Assembly: GCA_028065135.1 (NCBI GenBank) | Contig: JAPTWR010000057.1 | Span: 1-42,504, forward strand | From: Acidithiobacillus sp. | GTDB lineage: Bacteria > Pseudomonadota > Gammaproteobacteria > Acidithiobacillales > Acidithiobacillaceae | DNA length: 42,504 nucleotides | Direction: 5' to 3' | Shown: positions 1 through 10,089 of the stretch, one piece after another | Layout: each line of letters opens with the position of its first letter | Position numbering within the stretch: the stretch's first letter is position 1 | Notes under the pieces: generated by a model | Database searches by the model: none | What the model was told of the DNA's origin: nothing | The model's input: the letters and a program-made list of their open reading frames with translations, nothing else | Program-made: the position numbers and the translations under genes

Positions 1-37
1 CCAAGTATAGAAGCACAAAAAGTGTCACGACTATCCT

Positions 38-63
38 GTTAATTCCTATACAAAGGAATTAAC
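38..63. repeat. Inverted repeat downstream of guaA
   Basis: GTTAATTCC at 38-46 and GGAATTAAC at 55-63 are perfectly complementary around an 8-nt loop. The element lies about 50 bp past the guaA stop codon, so it may help end guaBA transcription. It has no adjoining U-tract in the guaA direction, so it is not a textbook intrinsic terminator. It could also be a protein-binding palindrome. Confidence 0.4.
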
Positions 64-112
64 GATAATATCGAGGCATGCGAAGTGCCATACAAAGGGA
101 GGGAAGTGGTGA

Positions 113-1657
113 CTATTCCCACTCGATCGTAGCGGGCGGCTTTGATGAAATATCGTAGACCACGCGATTCACACCAGCAACTTCATTGATGATCCGGTTG
201 GAAATGCGACCCAGCACTCCATAAGGTAGATGCGCCCAGTCGGCGGTCATCCCATCCGCCGACTCCACGGCACGCAAAGCAATGGTTTCATCATAGGTCC
301 GTGCATCCCCCATCACGCCCACGCTACGTACCGGCAGCAATACCGCAAAGGCCTGCCAGAGGCGGTCGTACAATCCCGCCTCACGGATTTCTTCCATGAC
401 AATCCGGTCAGCACGACGCAAGACTTCCAGGCGCAGCTCGTCAATCGCTCCCAAACAACGAATCGCGAGGCCCGGTCCGGGGAACGGCTGACGACGAACA
501 ACATCTTCGGGCATGCCCAACTCACGGCCCAATTCCCGCACTTCGTCCTTGAACAGCTCACGTAAAGGCTCGACCAGTTGCAGGTGCATACGCTCCGGCA
601 AGCCACCCACGTTATGGTGGGACTTAATGGTTGCGCTCGGGCCCTTAAAGGAAATGGACTCGATCACGTCGGGATACAGGGTACCCTGTGCCAAAAAGTC
701 GACACCTTCCAACTGCTTCGCCTCTTCCTCAAAAATCTCGATGAACAAATTACCGATGGCTTTGCGCTTCTTTTCGGGATCGGTAACATCCGCAAGCACT
801 TCCAGAAAACGTTGACGAGCGTCGACCACCTGCAGGGGAATCTGGAAATAATTGCGGAATACAGTAGCCACCTTCTCCGCTTCGCCAAAGCGCAGCAAAC
901 CGTTATCCACAAAAATACAGGTGATCTGCTCGCCGATAGCGCGATGAATGAGCACCGCAGCCACAGCCGAATCCACTCCGCCGGAAAGCGCGGCAATAAC
1001 CCGACGCTTACCCACCTGGGCGCGGATCGTCGCCACTGCCGTATCCACGTAGGAGTGCATGGTCCACTCACCGGCGCATCCGCAAACGCCACGCACAAAG
1101 GCGGTGAGCATCTCCGCACCGCGAGGCGTATGGGCCACCTCCAGGTGGAACTGCACGCCGTAGAAGTGACGGACTGGATCACCGATCGCCGCCAGCGGCG
1201 AATTGGCACTGCTGGCCAGCACCCGGAAACCATCGGGCATGGATTCAATCCGGTCACCATGACTCATCCAAACCTCTTCGGCGTCACCGGCAGCACCAAA
1301 GGGTAGCAAAGGGCCAACCGCCTCTTTGATCTGGATATGCGCCCGACCATATTCCCGATGCTCCGCCTTACCCACCCGTCCACCCAGCAACTGCGCCATC
1401 AATTGCAGACCGTAACAAATACCCAGGATCGGCAGACCCAAGGCAAATAGGCCCAGTTCAACCGTCGGCGCATCAGCATCATGCACCGAGGACGGTCCGC
1501 CGGACAGAATAATCCCCTGAGGCGCCCAGGTCTGGATGTCTGCCAGTGGCATGTTATAGGGATGAATTTCACAATAGACGTGGGCCTCGCGCACCCGCCG
1601 CGCGATAAGCTGGGTAAACTGTGAACCAAAATCGAGAATCAGAATGCGTTCTTGCAT
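113..1657 (-). CDS. guaA: GMP synthase (glutamine-hydrolysing)
   Basis: Converts XMP to GMP with ATP and glutamine in the cytoplasm, the last step of guanine nucleotide synthesis. The 514 residues match the usual two-domain bacterial enzyme. The N-terminal class I glutamine amidotransferase has the nucleophile in GICYG (near residue 82) and the His/Glu pair in FHLEVAHT (near 170). The ATP pyrophosphatase domain has the P-loop SGGVDS near 228, and the C-terminal dimerisation domain ends in the typical PPATIEWE. The His-Pro-Glu usual in this family reads His-Leu-Glu here. The gene lies 3 bp downstream of guaB on the same strand, so the two are almost certainly co-transcribed. Confidence 0.97.
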   Translation of the reverse strand: MQERILILDFGSQFTQLIARRVREAHVYCEIHPYNMPLADIQTWAPQGIILSGGPSSVHDADAPTVELGLFALGLPILGICYGLQLMAQLLGGRVGKAEHREYGRAHIQIKEAVGPLLPFGAAGDAEEVWMSHGDRIESMPDGFRVLASSANSPLAAIGDPVRHFYGVQFHLEVAHTPRGAEMLTAFVRGVCGCAGEWTMHSYVDTAVATIRAQVGKRRVIAALSGGVDSAVAAVLIHRAIGEQITCIFVDNGLLRFGEAEKVATVFRNYFQIPLQVVDARQRFLEVLADVTDPEKKRKAIGNLFIEIFEEEAKQLEGVDFLAQGTLYPDVIESISFKGPSATIKSHHNVGGLPERMHLQLVEPLRELFKDEVRELGRELGMPEDVVRRQPFPGPGLAIRCLGAIDELRLEVLRRADRIVMEEIREAGLYDRLWQAFAVLLPVRSVGVMGDARTYDETIALRAVESADGMTADWAHLPYGVLGRISNRIINEVAGVNRVVYDISSKPPATIEWE

Positions 1658-1660
1658 GCT

Positions 1661-3127
<1,467 letters not shown>

Positions 3128-3188
3128 TCACCTAAACAAGGAGGGGGCCGGCTGGGATCTACCAGCTCCATGGCTAAAGGCATCCCGC

Positions 3189-3217
3189 ACTATACCCAAG
3201 CAAACACCTTTTTTCCA
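3189..3217 (-). promoter_or_regulatory. Candidate sigma-70 promoter of guaBA
   Basis: On the minus strand TGGAAA (-35, 3212-3217) and TATAGT (-10, 3189-3194) are separated by 17 bp and lie about 70 bp before the guaB start. The -10 is a 5/6 match and the -35 is weak. This was read by eye only. Confidence 0.4.
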
Positions 3218-3296
3218 GCCTCGTTTGACGCGGCAGACCCAGTCTTGTAGCTTTCCGGTCTGGTCAACTCCGCGATAACTCGAATCTAAAACTGAT

Positions 3297-4259
3297 ATGA
3301 CGGTTTCCATCATCATCCCCTGTCACAACGAATCCGGAAATCTAGGAACGCTCTATACACGCATCCGCGCGGTCATGGAACAAACTAGCGAGCCCTGGGA
3401 GATAATTTGTGTCAATGACGGCAGCAGCGATGACACACTACTACAATTAATCGCCCTGCACAGCCGGGATCAACGGATAAAAATTATTGACTTATCAAGG
3501 AATTTCGGAAAAGAGGCGGCGCTTACCGCGGGGCTCGACGCCACTCTGAGCGATGCCGCCATCCCGCTGGATGCTGACCTGCAAGACCCCCCCGAACTGA
3601 TCCCCGAACTACTCGCTCAATGGCGGAAGGGGTTTGATGTGGTTAACGCCGTGCGCCTTTCCCGCAAAGGAGAATCGTGGTTAAAACGTGCCTCGGCCCA
3701 TGTTTTTTATCGGGTTATCAATCGCATGAGCGAGGTGGAGATACCACCCGATACCGGTGATTTCCGACTGCTCTCCCGCTCGGTTCTGGACGCCCTGCAA
3801 GCGCTCCCCGAGCGTCGGCGCTTCATGAAGGGTTTGTTTGCCTGGGTTGGCTTTCGCAGCACGAACATTTATTACCATCGCGAGCCGCGCCATTCGGGAA
3901 GGACCACTTGGAATTATTGGCAACTATGGAATTTTGCCGTAGAAGGCATCACCTCTTTTAGCCAGGTGCCCCTGCAGCTCGCTGCCTATCTGGGCTTTCT
4001 GGTTTCGTTACTGGCCTTTCTTTATGCCATCTGGCTGATAATCAGCACTATTGCATATGGAAATCCGGTAAAAGGGTATCCATCCATAATGGTTACCTTA
4101 TTATTCTTGAGTGGCGTACAGCTCATGGCCCTAGGTGTGATCGGTGAATACCTCGGCCGGATCTATGAGGAAAGCAAGCAAAGACCGGTGTATCTGGTCA
4201 AACAGGCTTGGGGAATAGTCAATACACCCAACACGATTCAAGCAGATGACCATAAATAG
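3297..4259 (+). CDS. Family 2 glycosyltransferase, polyprenyl-phosphate sugar transferase type
   Basis: Resembles the GtrB/ArnC/DPM1 group, which moves a sugar from a nucleotide donor to undecaprenyl phosphate at the inner face of the cytoplasmic membrane. The 320 residues begin with the GT-A signature SIIIPCHNESGN and a nucleotide-binding VNDGSSDDT near 40. The DADLQDPPEL metal-binding motif is near 97 and DTGDFRLLSR near 158. Two C-terminal transmembrane helices (about 228-252 and 264-286) anchor it, as in GtrB. No partner flippase or O-antigen gene is nearby, so the sugar and end product are unknown. The ribosome binding site is weak. Confidence 0.85.
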   Translation: MTVSIIIPCHNESGNLGTLYTRIRAVMEQTSEPWEIICVNDGSSDDTLLQLIALHSRDQRIKIIDLSRNFGKEAALTAGLDATLSDAAIPLDADLQDPPELIPELLAQWRKGFDVVNAVRLSRKGESWLKRASAHVFYRVINRMSEVEIPPDTGDFRLLSRSVLDALQALPERRRFMKGLFAWVGFRSTNIYYHREPRHSGRTTWNYWQLWNFAVEGITSFSQVPLQLAAYLGFLVSLLAFLYAIWLIISTIAYGNPVKGYPSIMVTLLFLSGVQLMALGVIGEYLGRIYEESKQRPVYLVKQAWGIVNTPNTIQADDHK

Positions 4260-4490
4260 ACTTTGCGTGACGCAATATTACATCCATTTTCCAAAATTAC
4301 ACCGCAACTAAATTACAGCGCAATAAATCGCGTCACTTTCCATAATCAAATCTTATGGTCGGCTCGGTAGTTTTTGTCCCTGGATATGGGACATTACCAG
4401 CTACATGCGCCTCCCGGCAAACGCTGCTTTTCCACAACTTTTCAGGTACACTGTCGCCCAGATTACGTTCCACCAACCCAGAGACAACCC

Positions 4491-5969
4491 TTGGTATCCA
4501 TAAAAGACTTTATTACCAAGCAGTTAAACCTGCCAGATTCTGCCGTCGAAACGGTGGCGGCTCCCCCGCCGCTATCACCCGGCATCCCCGGTGCACGGGT
4601 AACGCCACGTAACGAGCACAACGTTTCGCGGCGGCAGATCAGCGAAGGCGCCTTGCAGGTCCTCAATGGCCTGCATCGCGCCGGCTTTCAGGCCTATCTG
4701 GTCGGCGGCAGTGTCCGTGATCTGCTGCTGGGACGGGAACCTAAGGATTTCGACGTCGCAACGGACGCGCACCCGGAGCAGGTCCGCAAACTGTTTCGGC
4801 GCAACGCCCGCCTCATTGGTCGACGCTTCATCTTGGTGCACGTACAGTTTGGTCACGAGATCATCGAGGTAGCCACTTTTCGCGGCGGCGCGAACGGCAA
4901 GGCAAACGAGGCCAGTGAGCGCAGCGAAACAGGGCGCATATTGGCAGATAACGTCTATGGTTCACTTGAGGAAGACGCCCGGCGCCGGGATTTCACCGCC
5001 AACGCACTCTATTACAACATCGCTGACCGCAGCATTCTGGATTTCTCCACAGGCATGGAAGATTTGCAAGCCGGTCGGCTGCGCGTCATTGGTGATCCAG
5101 AGCAGCGTTACCGGGAAGATCCGGTGCGGATGCTGCGGGCCGTTCGCTTTGCTGCCAAGCTGGGATTCATCATGGATACAGCCGCCCAGGCGCCCATAGC
5201 GGCCTGCCGCGAGCGCCTGCAGGAGGTGCCCTCGGCGCGGCTGTTTGAAGAAACACTAAAACTTTTTTTGAATGGTAACGCGCAGACCAGTTTCGAACAC
5301 CTGCGCCAGCAGGGGCTATTTGCCGCCTTGTTTCCGCAGGTGGACGTGCTCCTCGACCATGCGGAATACAGCGCGGCACGTACGTTGTTGCAAGGCGCGC
5401 TGGGGGGTACCGATACGCGGGTACGTGACGGCAAGTCGGTAACCCCCGCATTTCTCTTTGCCGCATTGCTCTGGCCCGCCTTGCAAGAGCAATGCCGGTT
5501 GCTCGAACAACAGGGCAAACCTGCAACGGTCGCCCTGCAGCAAGCCGCCAGCGACGTGCTGCAGGAATGCGTTGGGCGTGTTTCTGTCCCTCGTCGCTTC
5601 GCTCTGCCTATGCGCGAAATATGGGATTTGCAGGCGCGTTTCATGCGGCGCGGTGGACGTCGCCCTCACGCGCTGCTCGCCCATCCGCGCTTTCGTGCAG
5701 CCTTTGATTTCCTGAGTCTGCGCAGTCAGAGCGGCGAAATATCGGCTACCTTGGTGGAATGGTGGGAACAATTCCAGACCGCAGATCATGATGGTCGACG
5801 TATCCTCATCGAACGGGCTCGCCTCGAAGAAACCGGACAGGAAGCGGCACTGGGGCCACTCCCAGCAACATCACGTCGCCGTCCCCGGCGACGGCGACGG
5901 CGCGGTAATCGTCCTGGTCAGGGCGGCGCGGATGACAGCCATGACGACGGACAGACCGACAGCGATTAA
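4491..5969 (+). CDS. pcnB: Poly(A) polymerase I
   Basis: Adds 3' poly(A) tails that mark RNAs for decay. The class II nucleotidyltransferase core LVGGSVRDLLLG and the catalytic KDFDVATDA (Asp-x-Asp) are followed by RRDFTANAL and REDPVRMLRAVRFAAKLGF. The C-terminus is the basic, arginine-rich tail (RRRPRRRRRRGNR) typical of PcnB and absent from CCA enzymes. I chose the TTG at 4491 because it gives an N-terminus about as long as that of E. coli PcnB; an in-frame ATG at 4374 would add 39 unlikely residues. The product is about 492 residues. It starts a long tightly packed operon, and pcnB-folK-panBC is a familiar proteobacterial order. Confidence 0.9.
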   Translation: MVSIKDFITKQLNLPDSAVETVAAPPPLSPGIPGARVTPRNEHNVSRRQISEGALQVLNGLHRAGFQAYLVGGSVRDLLLGREPKDFDVATDAHPEQVRKLFRRNARLIGRRFILVHVQFGHEIIEVATFRGGANGKANEASERSETGRILADNVYGSLEEDARRRDFTANALYYNIADRSILDFSTGMEDLQAGRLRVIGDPEQRYREDPVRMLRAVRFAAKLGFIMDTAAQAPIAACRERLQEVPSARLFEETLKLFLNGNAQTSFEHLRQQGLFAALFPQVDVLLDHAEYSAARTLLQGALGGTDTRVRDGKSVTPAFLFAALLWPALQEQCRLLEQQGKPATVALQQAASDVLQECVGRVSVPRRFALPMREIWDLQARFMRRGGRRPHALLAHPRFRAAFDFLSLRSQSGEISATLVEWWEQFQTADHDGRRILIERARLEETGQEAALGPLPATSRRRPRRRRRRGNRPGQGGADDSHDDGQTDSD

Positions 5970-7335
5970 TCCGGATCCCCGCATTTCCATGGGAGAAGGC
6001 TCTCTGGATGCACAGAGTACCACTCCAAGTGCAGGCCCATTACCCGCCACACAAATTCACCAGATGCTGCGACAGCAATGGGGAGACGCGCTGCTCCGGC
6101 GCCTGCACGGCATCGGCAGGATTGCCGCGAACCTCGGCACACCGGCCTATCTTGTCGGCGGCTGCGTCCGCGATTTTCTGCAAAACCACCCCATGCCAGA
6201 TATCGATCTGGCCATTGAGGGGGATGTCCGCGCCGTCGCCGAGGCTTGTTCCGCGGAACTATCCGGCGCGCAATGCACCTATCATCCGTATTTTGGCACC
6301 GCTATTCTCCGGTACCCCGATGGCTTCCAGCTGGATCTGGCGCGTTGCCGGATAGAACATTATCCAGCGCCAGCCGCGCTGCCTGAGGTGCAACCTGCTG
6401 CCATCCAGGCAGACTTGATCCGCCGTGATTTCACCATCAACGCCATGGCCATCTCCCTGGATCCGGAAAAATTTGGCGAATTTCTGGATCCCTACGGAGG
6501 CCGTACAGATCTCCAGCGGCGTCTGCTGCGTGTGCTCCATCCCCATTCTTTTCTGGACGACCCCACTCGTATCCTGCGAGGACTCCGTTTCGCCGTGCGT
6601 TTCCAACTCCAACTGGAAGCCAGCACGCGTGGCCTGCTGGAGGAGGCATTAACCCAGAATATTTTCGCTCGACTCAGCGGCGCGCGATTATGGCGTGAGT
6701 TGAAGTATCTGCTCGAACTCACCGACCTCCCTGCGGCCTTGGAAGAGCTGGGTGCCTGGCAGTTATGGCCACTGTTGCGCCCGACTCCACTGGAAGTAGA
6801 GCCTCTCCTTGCCAAAATACGTCGTGGTCAACAGGAAATCCACTGGTTTCACCGCCACTTCCCTGACGAGAAACTTTGCGACGCGGCCGTTTTGCTGACT
6901 ATACTCTGGCGGGATATCCCCTGGGCGGCGGAGAAACGCTTACACTATTGGCCGGTGACCGATGGGCGTTATATTCTGAACGATCTGCACCGGCTGTCAG
7001 AAATACCGGCAGCCCTGGCGAAGGCAAGTCACCCCAGTGCAGTGGCGCAGTTATGGGAATCGCTGTCGCTGCCAGGCATACTGGCGCTACTTGCAGAGTA
7101 TCCGGAAACCGATACCATCACCAAAAGTGGTCGCTACTACTTGCTGAAACAACGTGGCCTGACATCACCGCTCAATGGCAAGGATCTGCAAGCCATGGGC
7201 TTGGCGCCCGGCCCACAGCTTGGTAAGGTACTGCGCCACCTGCATGATGCCCGCCTGGATGGCGCGATTAAAGACAAGGAAACCGCCCGACAATGGCTTA
7301 TCAGACAAGGCATCCTGCCGTCCATCCAACCGTAA
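5932..7335 (+). CDS. Second poly(A) polymerase/tRNA nucleotidyltransferase family protein (A- or CCA-adding type)
   Basis: A class II nucleotidyltransferase of about 467 residues. It shows LVGGCVRDFL, the metal-binding PDIDLAIEGD, the FGTA and DLARCR segments, LIRRDFTINAMA and DDPTRILRGLRFAVRF. Unlike the pcnB product next door it lacks an arginine-rich tail. The EGD...FGTA spacing resembles A-adding or CCA-adding tRNA enzymes, so it may repair the tRNA 3' end. Its start overlaps the pcnB 3' end; the ATG at 5932 has a TCAGGG-type ribosome site 8 nt upstream, with ATGs at 5941 and 5989 as alternatives. It overlaps folK by 43 bp. The family is certain, the exact specificity is not. Confidence 0.8.
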   Translation: MTAMTTDRPTAINPDPRISMGEGSLDAQSTTPSAGPLPATQIHQMLRQQWGDALLRRLHGIGRIAANLGTPAYLVGGCVRDFLQNHPMPDIDLAIEGDVRAVAEACSAELSGAQCTYHPYFGTAILRYPDGFQLDLARCRIEHYPAPAALPEVQPAAIQADLIRRDFTINAMAISLDPEKFGEFLDPYGGRTDLQRRLLRVLHPHSFLDDPTRILRGLRFAVRFQLQLEASTRGLLEEALTQNIFARLSGARLWRELKYLLELTDLPAALEELGAWQLWPLLRPTPLEVEPLLAKIRRGQQEIHWFHRHFPDEKLCDAAVLLTILWRDIPWAAEKRLHYWPVTDGRYILNDLHRLSEIPAALAKASHPSAVAQLWESLSLPGILALLAEYPETDTITKSGRYYLLKQRGLTSPLNGKDLQAMGLAPGPQLGKVLRHLHDARLDGAIKDKETARQWLIRQGILPSIQP

Positions 7336-7862
7336 TTGCCTGGATCAGTATTGGCAGCAACCTGGACCTGCCCGTGGCACAAGTGCGACATGCGCTGGAG
7401 GCCCTGGCCGCCGTACCGGAAAGTACCCTCCTGTGGCAGTCCCGTCTCTACCAGACAGCACCTGTGGGCGGCATCACCCAGCCTGCGTTCGTCAATGCGG
7501 TCGCCCGCCTGCAAACTGCTTTGCAACCCCGCGCCCTCCTCAGCCATCTGCAAACTCTGGAGGCAACCGCTGGACGCCGTCGCGCCGATGAAATTTACTG
7601 GGGTCCACGAGTGCTGGACCTCGACCTGCTGAGTTACGGGACCACCCATTCTACGGATCCGGAGCTCACCCTGCCCCATCCCCGTCTGCACGAGCGGGCC
7701 TTCGTGCTTATCCCCCTTGCCGAGTTTGATCCGGAATTGATCATTTCCGGCTGCGGATGCATCGCCGATCATCTGCCTGCCGTAGCCGGGCAATCCATTA
7801 CCTGTATTCCTGACAGCGTTTGGGAAACGTCCGCGTGCAACGCTCGTTCTGCCCAAGCATGA
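7293..7862 (+). CDS. folK: 2-amino-4-hydroxy-6-hydroxymethyldihydropteridine pyrophosphokinase
   Basis: Transfers pyrophosphate from ATP to the pterin alcohol in folate synthesis. The 189 residues contain ISIGSNLD, the SRLYQTAPVGG segment, FVNAVARL, and the signature WGPRVLDLDLL with the two catalytic/metal aspartates, followed by LPHPRLHERAFVLIPLAE. The C-terminal tail after about residue 165 is not typical of the family. The start overlaps the preceding gene by 43 bp and the stop shares ATGA with the next gene, so translation is probably coupled. Confidence 0.93.
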   Translation: MAYQTRHPAVHPTVIAWISIGSNLDLPVAQVRHALEALAAVPESTLLWQSRLYQTAPVGGITQPAFVNAVARLQTALQPRALLSHLQTLEATAGRRRADEIYWGPRVLDLDLLSYGTTHSTDPELTLPHPRLHERAFVLIPLAEFDPELIISGCGCIADHLPAVAGQSITCIPDSVWETSACNARSAQA

Positions 7863-8470
7863 CCAATCCCCGTATCATCAGTATTGAAGGTCCGATGGGC
7901 GCTGGCAAGACCAGTCTGGCACGGCAACTGGGCCATGCCTTGGGTGGACGACTCATTCTCGAAACACCCGCCCAGAACCCCTTTCTCTGCCGTTTCTACC
8001 AGGGCCCGGGCGCAGCACTGGCAACAGAGTTGCAGTTTTTAATGCAACGCCGGACACAGTGGCAGCATCTCGGCAATCAGCATTGGGTCATCAGCGATCA
8101 CAGTGCGCGCAAAGACGAAATTTTTACCCCCTTTACCCTGGATACAGAAGAACTTCGTCTTTTCCACGCCTTGCGCGTGGCTCTGGACTACCATCCCGCA
8201 CCGGCAGACCTGATGATCTTCCTGGAGGCACCACTACCGATCCTGCTGGAGCGCATCCGGGCCCGTGGAGACGCCTACGAACAGGCACTAACGGCGGATT
8301 ATCTGGCGCGAGTGCAGACGGCTTACCATGCGTGGCAGGCGGACTATTCCTGGCCCTGCCTGAATATCGACTCGGCGCAGGTGGATTTTGTCCACAATCC
8401 GCGGCACACTGAGCAGTTGATCGACACAGTCAGGTATCGCTTGAAAGAGGCTGAGGAGCGAGATGCATAA
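7859..8470 (+). CDS. Deoxynucleoside kinase (deoxyadenosine/deoxycytidine kinase-like)
   Basis: Predicted to phosphorylate deoxynucleosides for salvage. The 203 residues start with the P-loop IEGPMGAGKTS. An ISDHSARKDEIF stretch occupies the position of the family's DRS-type motif near residue 75, and the lid region LLERIRARGDAYEQ follows. The start is the ATG in an ATGA overlap with folK; an upstream in-frame ATG at 7820 would extend into folK. Kinases of this family often sit between folK and panB in proteobacteria. Substrate preference cannot be read from the sequence. Confidence 0.85.
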   Translation: MTNPRIISIEGPMGAGKTSLARQLGHALGGRLILETPAQNPFLCRFYQGPGAALATELQFLMQRRTQWQHLGNQHWVISDHSARKDEIFTPFTLDTEELRLFHALRVALDYHPAPADLMIFLEAPLPILLERIRARGDAYEQALTADYLARVQTAYHAWQADYSWPCLNIDSAQVDFVHNPRHTEQLIDTVRYRLKEAEERDA

Positions 8471-9248
8471 GAAAATTGCCCGCTGGGTGCAGGACAAGCA
8501 AAACGGCATCAAACGCGCCGTGGTTACGGCCTATGACTATCCTCTCGCCTGTTGCGCGGCGGCAGCGGGGGTGCATGGCGTACTGGTAGGTGATTCTCTC
8601 GGCATGGTGGTCACCGGTGCCGACGACACCCTCGGCGTTACGTTGGAGCAGATGGCCTATCACACCCGGATGGTGGTGCGGGGAGCTGGGGACTGCCTGG
8701 TATTTGCCGACCTGCCCTTCGGGACTTACGAAAAGGGTCCGGAACAGGCCTGGGATGCGGCGGCAACCCTGCTGCGCGCCGGTGCCGACGTCATCAAACT
8801 GGAAGGTGGTGCGGAGATGGCGCCTACGGTGGCCTTCTGCGCGGAGCGGGGCGTCAATATCTGCGCCCATATCGGCCTGACTCCCCAGCGGGTGCGGCAG
8901 TGGGGCAGTTTTCAACAGCAGGGTACCGACGCGGATAGTGCGCGCCGCTTACAGGCTGATGCCGGGGCACTGGCGGAGGCGGGCGCCCGCTTCGTCGTTT
9001 TGGAAGCGGTCCCCGATGCGCTGGCGGCGGATATCACCCGCGATATCGCCATACCCACAATCGGCATCGGGGCCGGGCCGGATACCGATGCCCAGGTGCT
9101 GGTGATGCACGATCTGCTGGGGATCAGCGCGAAAAGCCCACCCTTTGCACGGCGTTATATTGAAGGCAGCCAGATCATGCGTGATGCCCTCGCCGAGTAT
9201 GTGCGGGACGTGGGCAACAACGGGTTCCCGCCGCGTCGTAAGTGCTGA
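8463..9248 (+). CDS. panB: 3-methyl-2-oxobutanoate hydroxymethyltransferase
   Basis: Makes ketopantoate from 2-oxoisovalerate and methylene-tetrahydrofolate in pantothenate synthesis. The 261 residues are of normal length. Recognisable segments are [18 protein letters not shown], the [10 protein letters not shown] loop, [23 protein letters not shown] and the C-terminal [24 protein letters not shown]. It overlaps the upstream kinase by 8 bp and ends 1 bp before panC. Pairing with folK fits its use of a folate cofactor. Confidence 0.97.
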   Translation: MHKKIARWVQDKQNGIKRAVVTAYDYPLACCAAAAGVHGVLVGDSLGMVVTGADDTLGVTLEQMAYHTRMVVRGAGDCLVFADLPFGTYEKGPEQAWDAAATLLRAGADVIKLEGGAEMAPTVAFCAERGVNICAHIGLTPQRVRQWGSFQQQGTDADSARRLQADAGALAEAGARFVVLEAVPDALAADITRDIAIPTIGIGAGPDTDAQVLVMHDLLGISAKSPPFARRYIEGSQIMRDALAEYVRDVGNNGFPPRRKC

Positions 9249-9249
9249 C

Positions 9250-10089
9250 ATGGCGATATTCAAGGATATTGCCGGCCTGCGCCAATGGCGCCAAAATCTG
9301 CGTGGCACCCTGGCCCTGGTGCCCACCATGGGCAATCTGCACGATGGACATCTCGCGCTGGTGAAACTCGCCGCCACCCGGGCCGAACAGGTGCTGGTCA
9401 GTATCTACGTCAATCCGTTGCAGTTCGGACCCCAGGAGGACTTTGCGAATTATCCGCGCACCCTGGATCAGGATTTGCAGCGCCTGCAAGAAGCGGGTTG
9501 CCAGACCGTATTTACCCCTGATGACGGATTGATGTATCCGCGGGGGCGTCAGGATATCAGCGTCGTTATGCCGCCGCGCAGCTTGAGCACGGTGCTTTGC
9601 GGGGCCAGCCGTCCCGGTCACTTCGTCGGGGTCTGCACCGTACTCAACAAGCTGCTGCATATGGCCTCACCAGAAATACTCGTTCTTGGCGAGAAAGACT
9701 ATCAACAACTGCGTATCGTTCAGCAGATGCTGTCTGACTTGAACCTCAATGTGCAGGTCTTGCCGGGGCCCCTACAGAGAGAACCCGACGGGCTCGCCTA
9801 CAGTTCGCGCAACACCTTTCTGAGTCTGGCAGAGCGGCAGGTTGCGCCGCTGCTCGCGGCGACACTCTTCGACCTTGCCCGCCGCAGCATCAGCGGCGCA
9901 GATGTGCCTGGTCTTGCGGCGGCAGGCTGGGAAAGGTTGGAGCAGGCCGGTTTTTTGCCGGACTATCTGGAGTTGCGCGATGGCCAGTCTTTGCGGGCAC
10001 TTACCACTCCGCAACCTGATGCACGCTGGTTCGCGGCTGCACGGCTGGGGCAGACCCGGCTCATCGACAATGTTATAATTTCCGGATGA
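9250..10089 (+). CDS. panC: Pantothenate synthetase
   Basis: ATP-dependent condensation of pantoate and beta-alanine. The 279 residues show the HIGH-family signatures: [15 protein letters not shown] near residue 24, [12 protein letters not shown] near 50, and the KMSKS-like YSSRN near 180. GEKDYQQL near 148 is the characteristic pyrophosphate-binding loop. The start at 9250 follows the panB stop by 1 bp and aligns with the usual N-terminus. The stop overlaps the next gene as ATGA. Confidence 0.97.
   Translation: MAIFKDIAGLRQWRQNLRGTLALVPTMGNLHDGHLALVKLAATRAEQVLVSIYVNPLQFGPQEDFANYPRTLDQDLQRLQEAGCQTVFTPDDGLMYPRGRQDISVVMPPRSLSTVLCGASRPGHFVGVCTVLNKLLHMASPEILVLGEKDYQQLRIVQQMLSDLNLNVQVLPGPLQREPDGLAYSSRNTFLSLAERQVAPLLAATLFDLARRSISGADVPGLAAAGWERLEQAGFLPDYLELRDGQSLRALTTPQPDARWFAAARLGQTRLIDNVIISG

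Noticed and set aside
578..1306. Long plus-strand open frames opposite guaA and guaB
   Set aside because: They lie wholly antisense to well-supported enzymes, lack ribosome sites and have the odd composition of shadow frames in GC-rich DNA.
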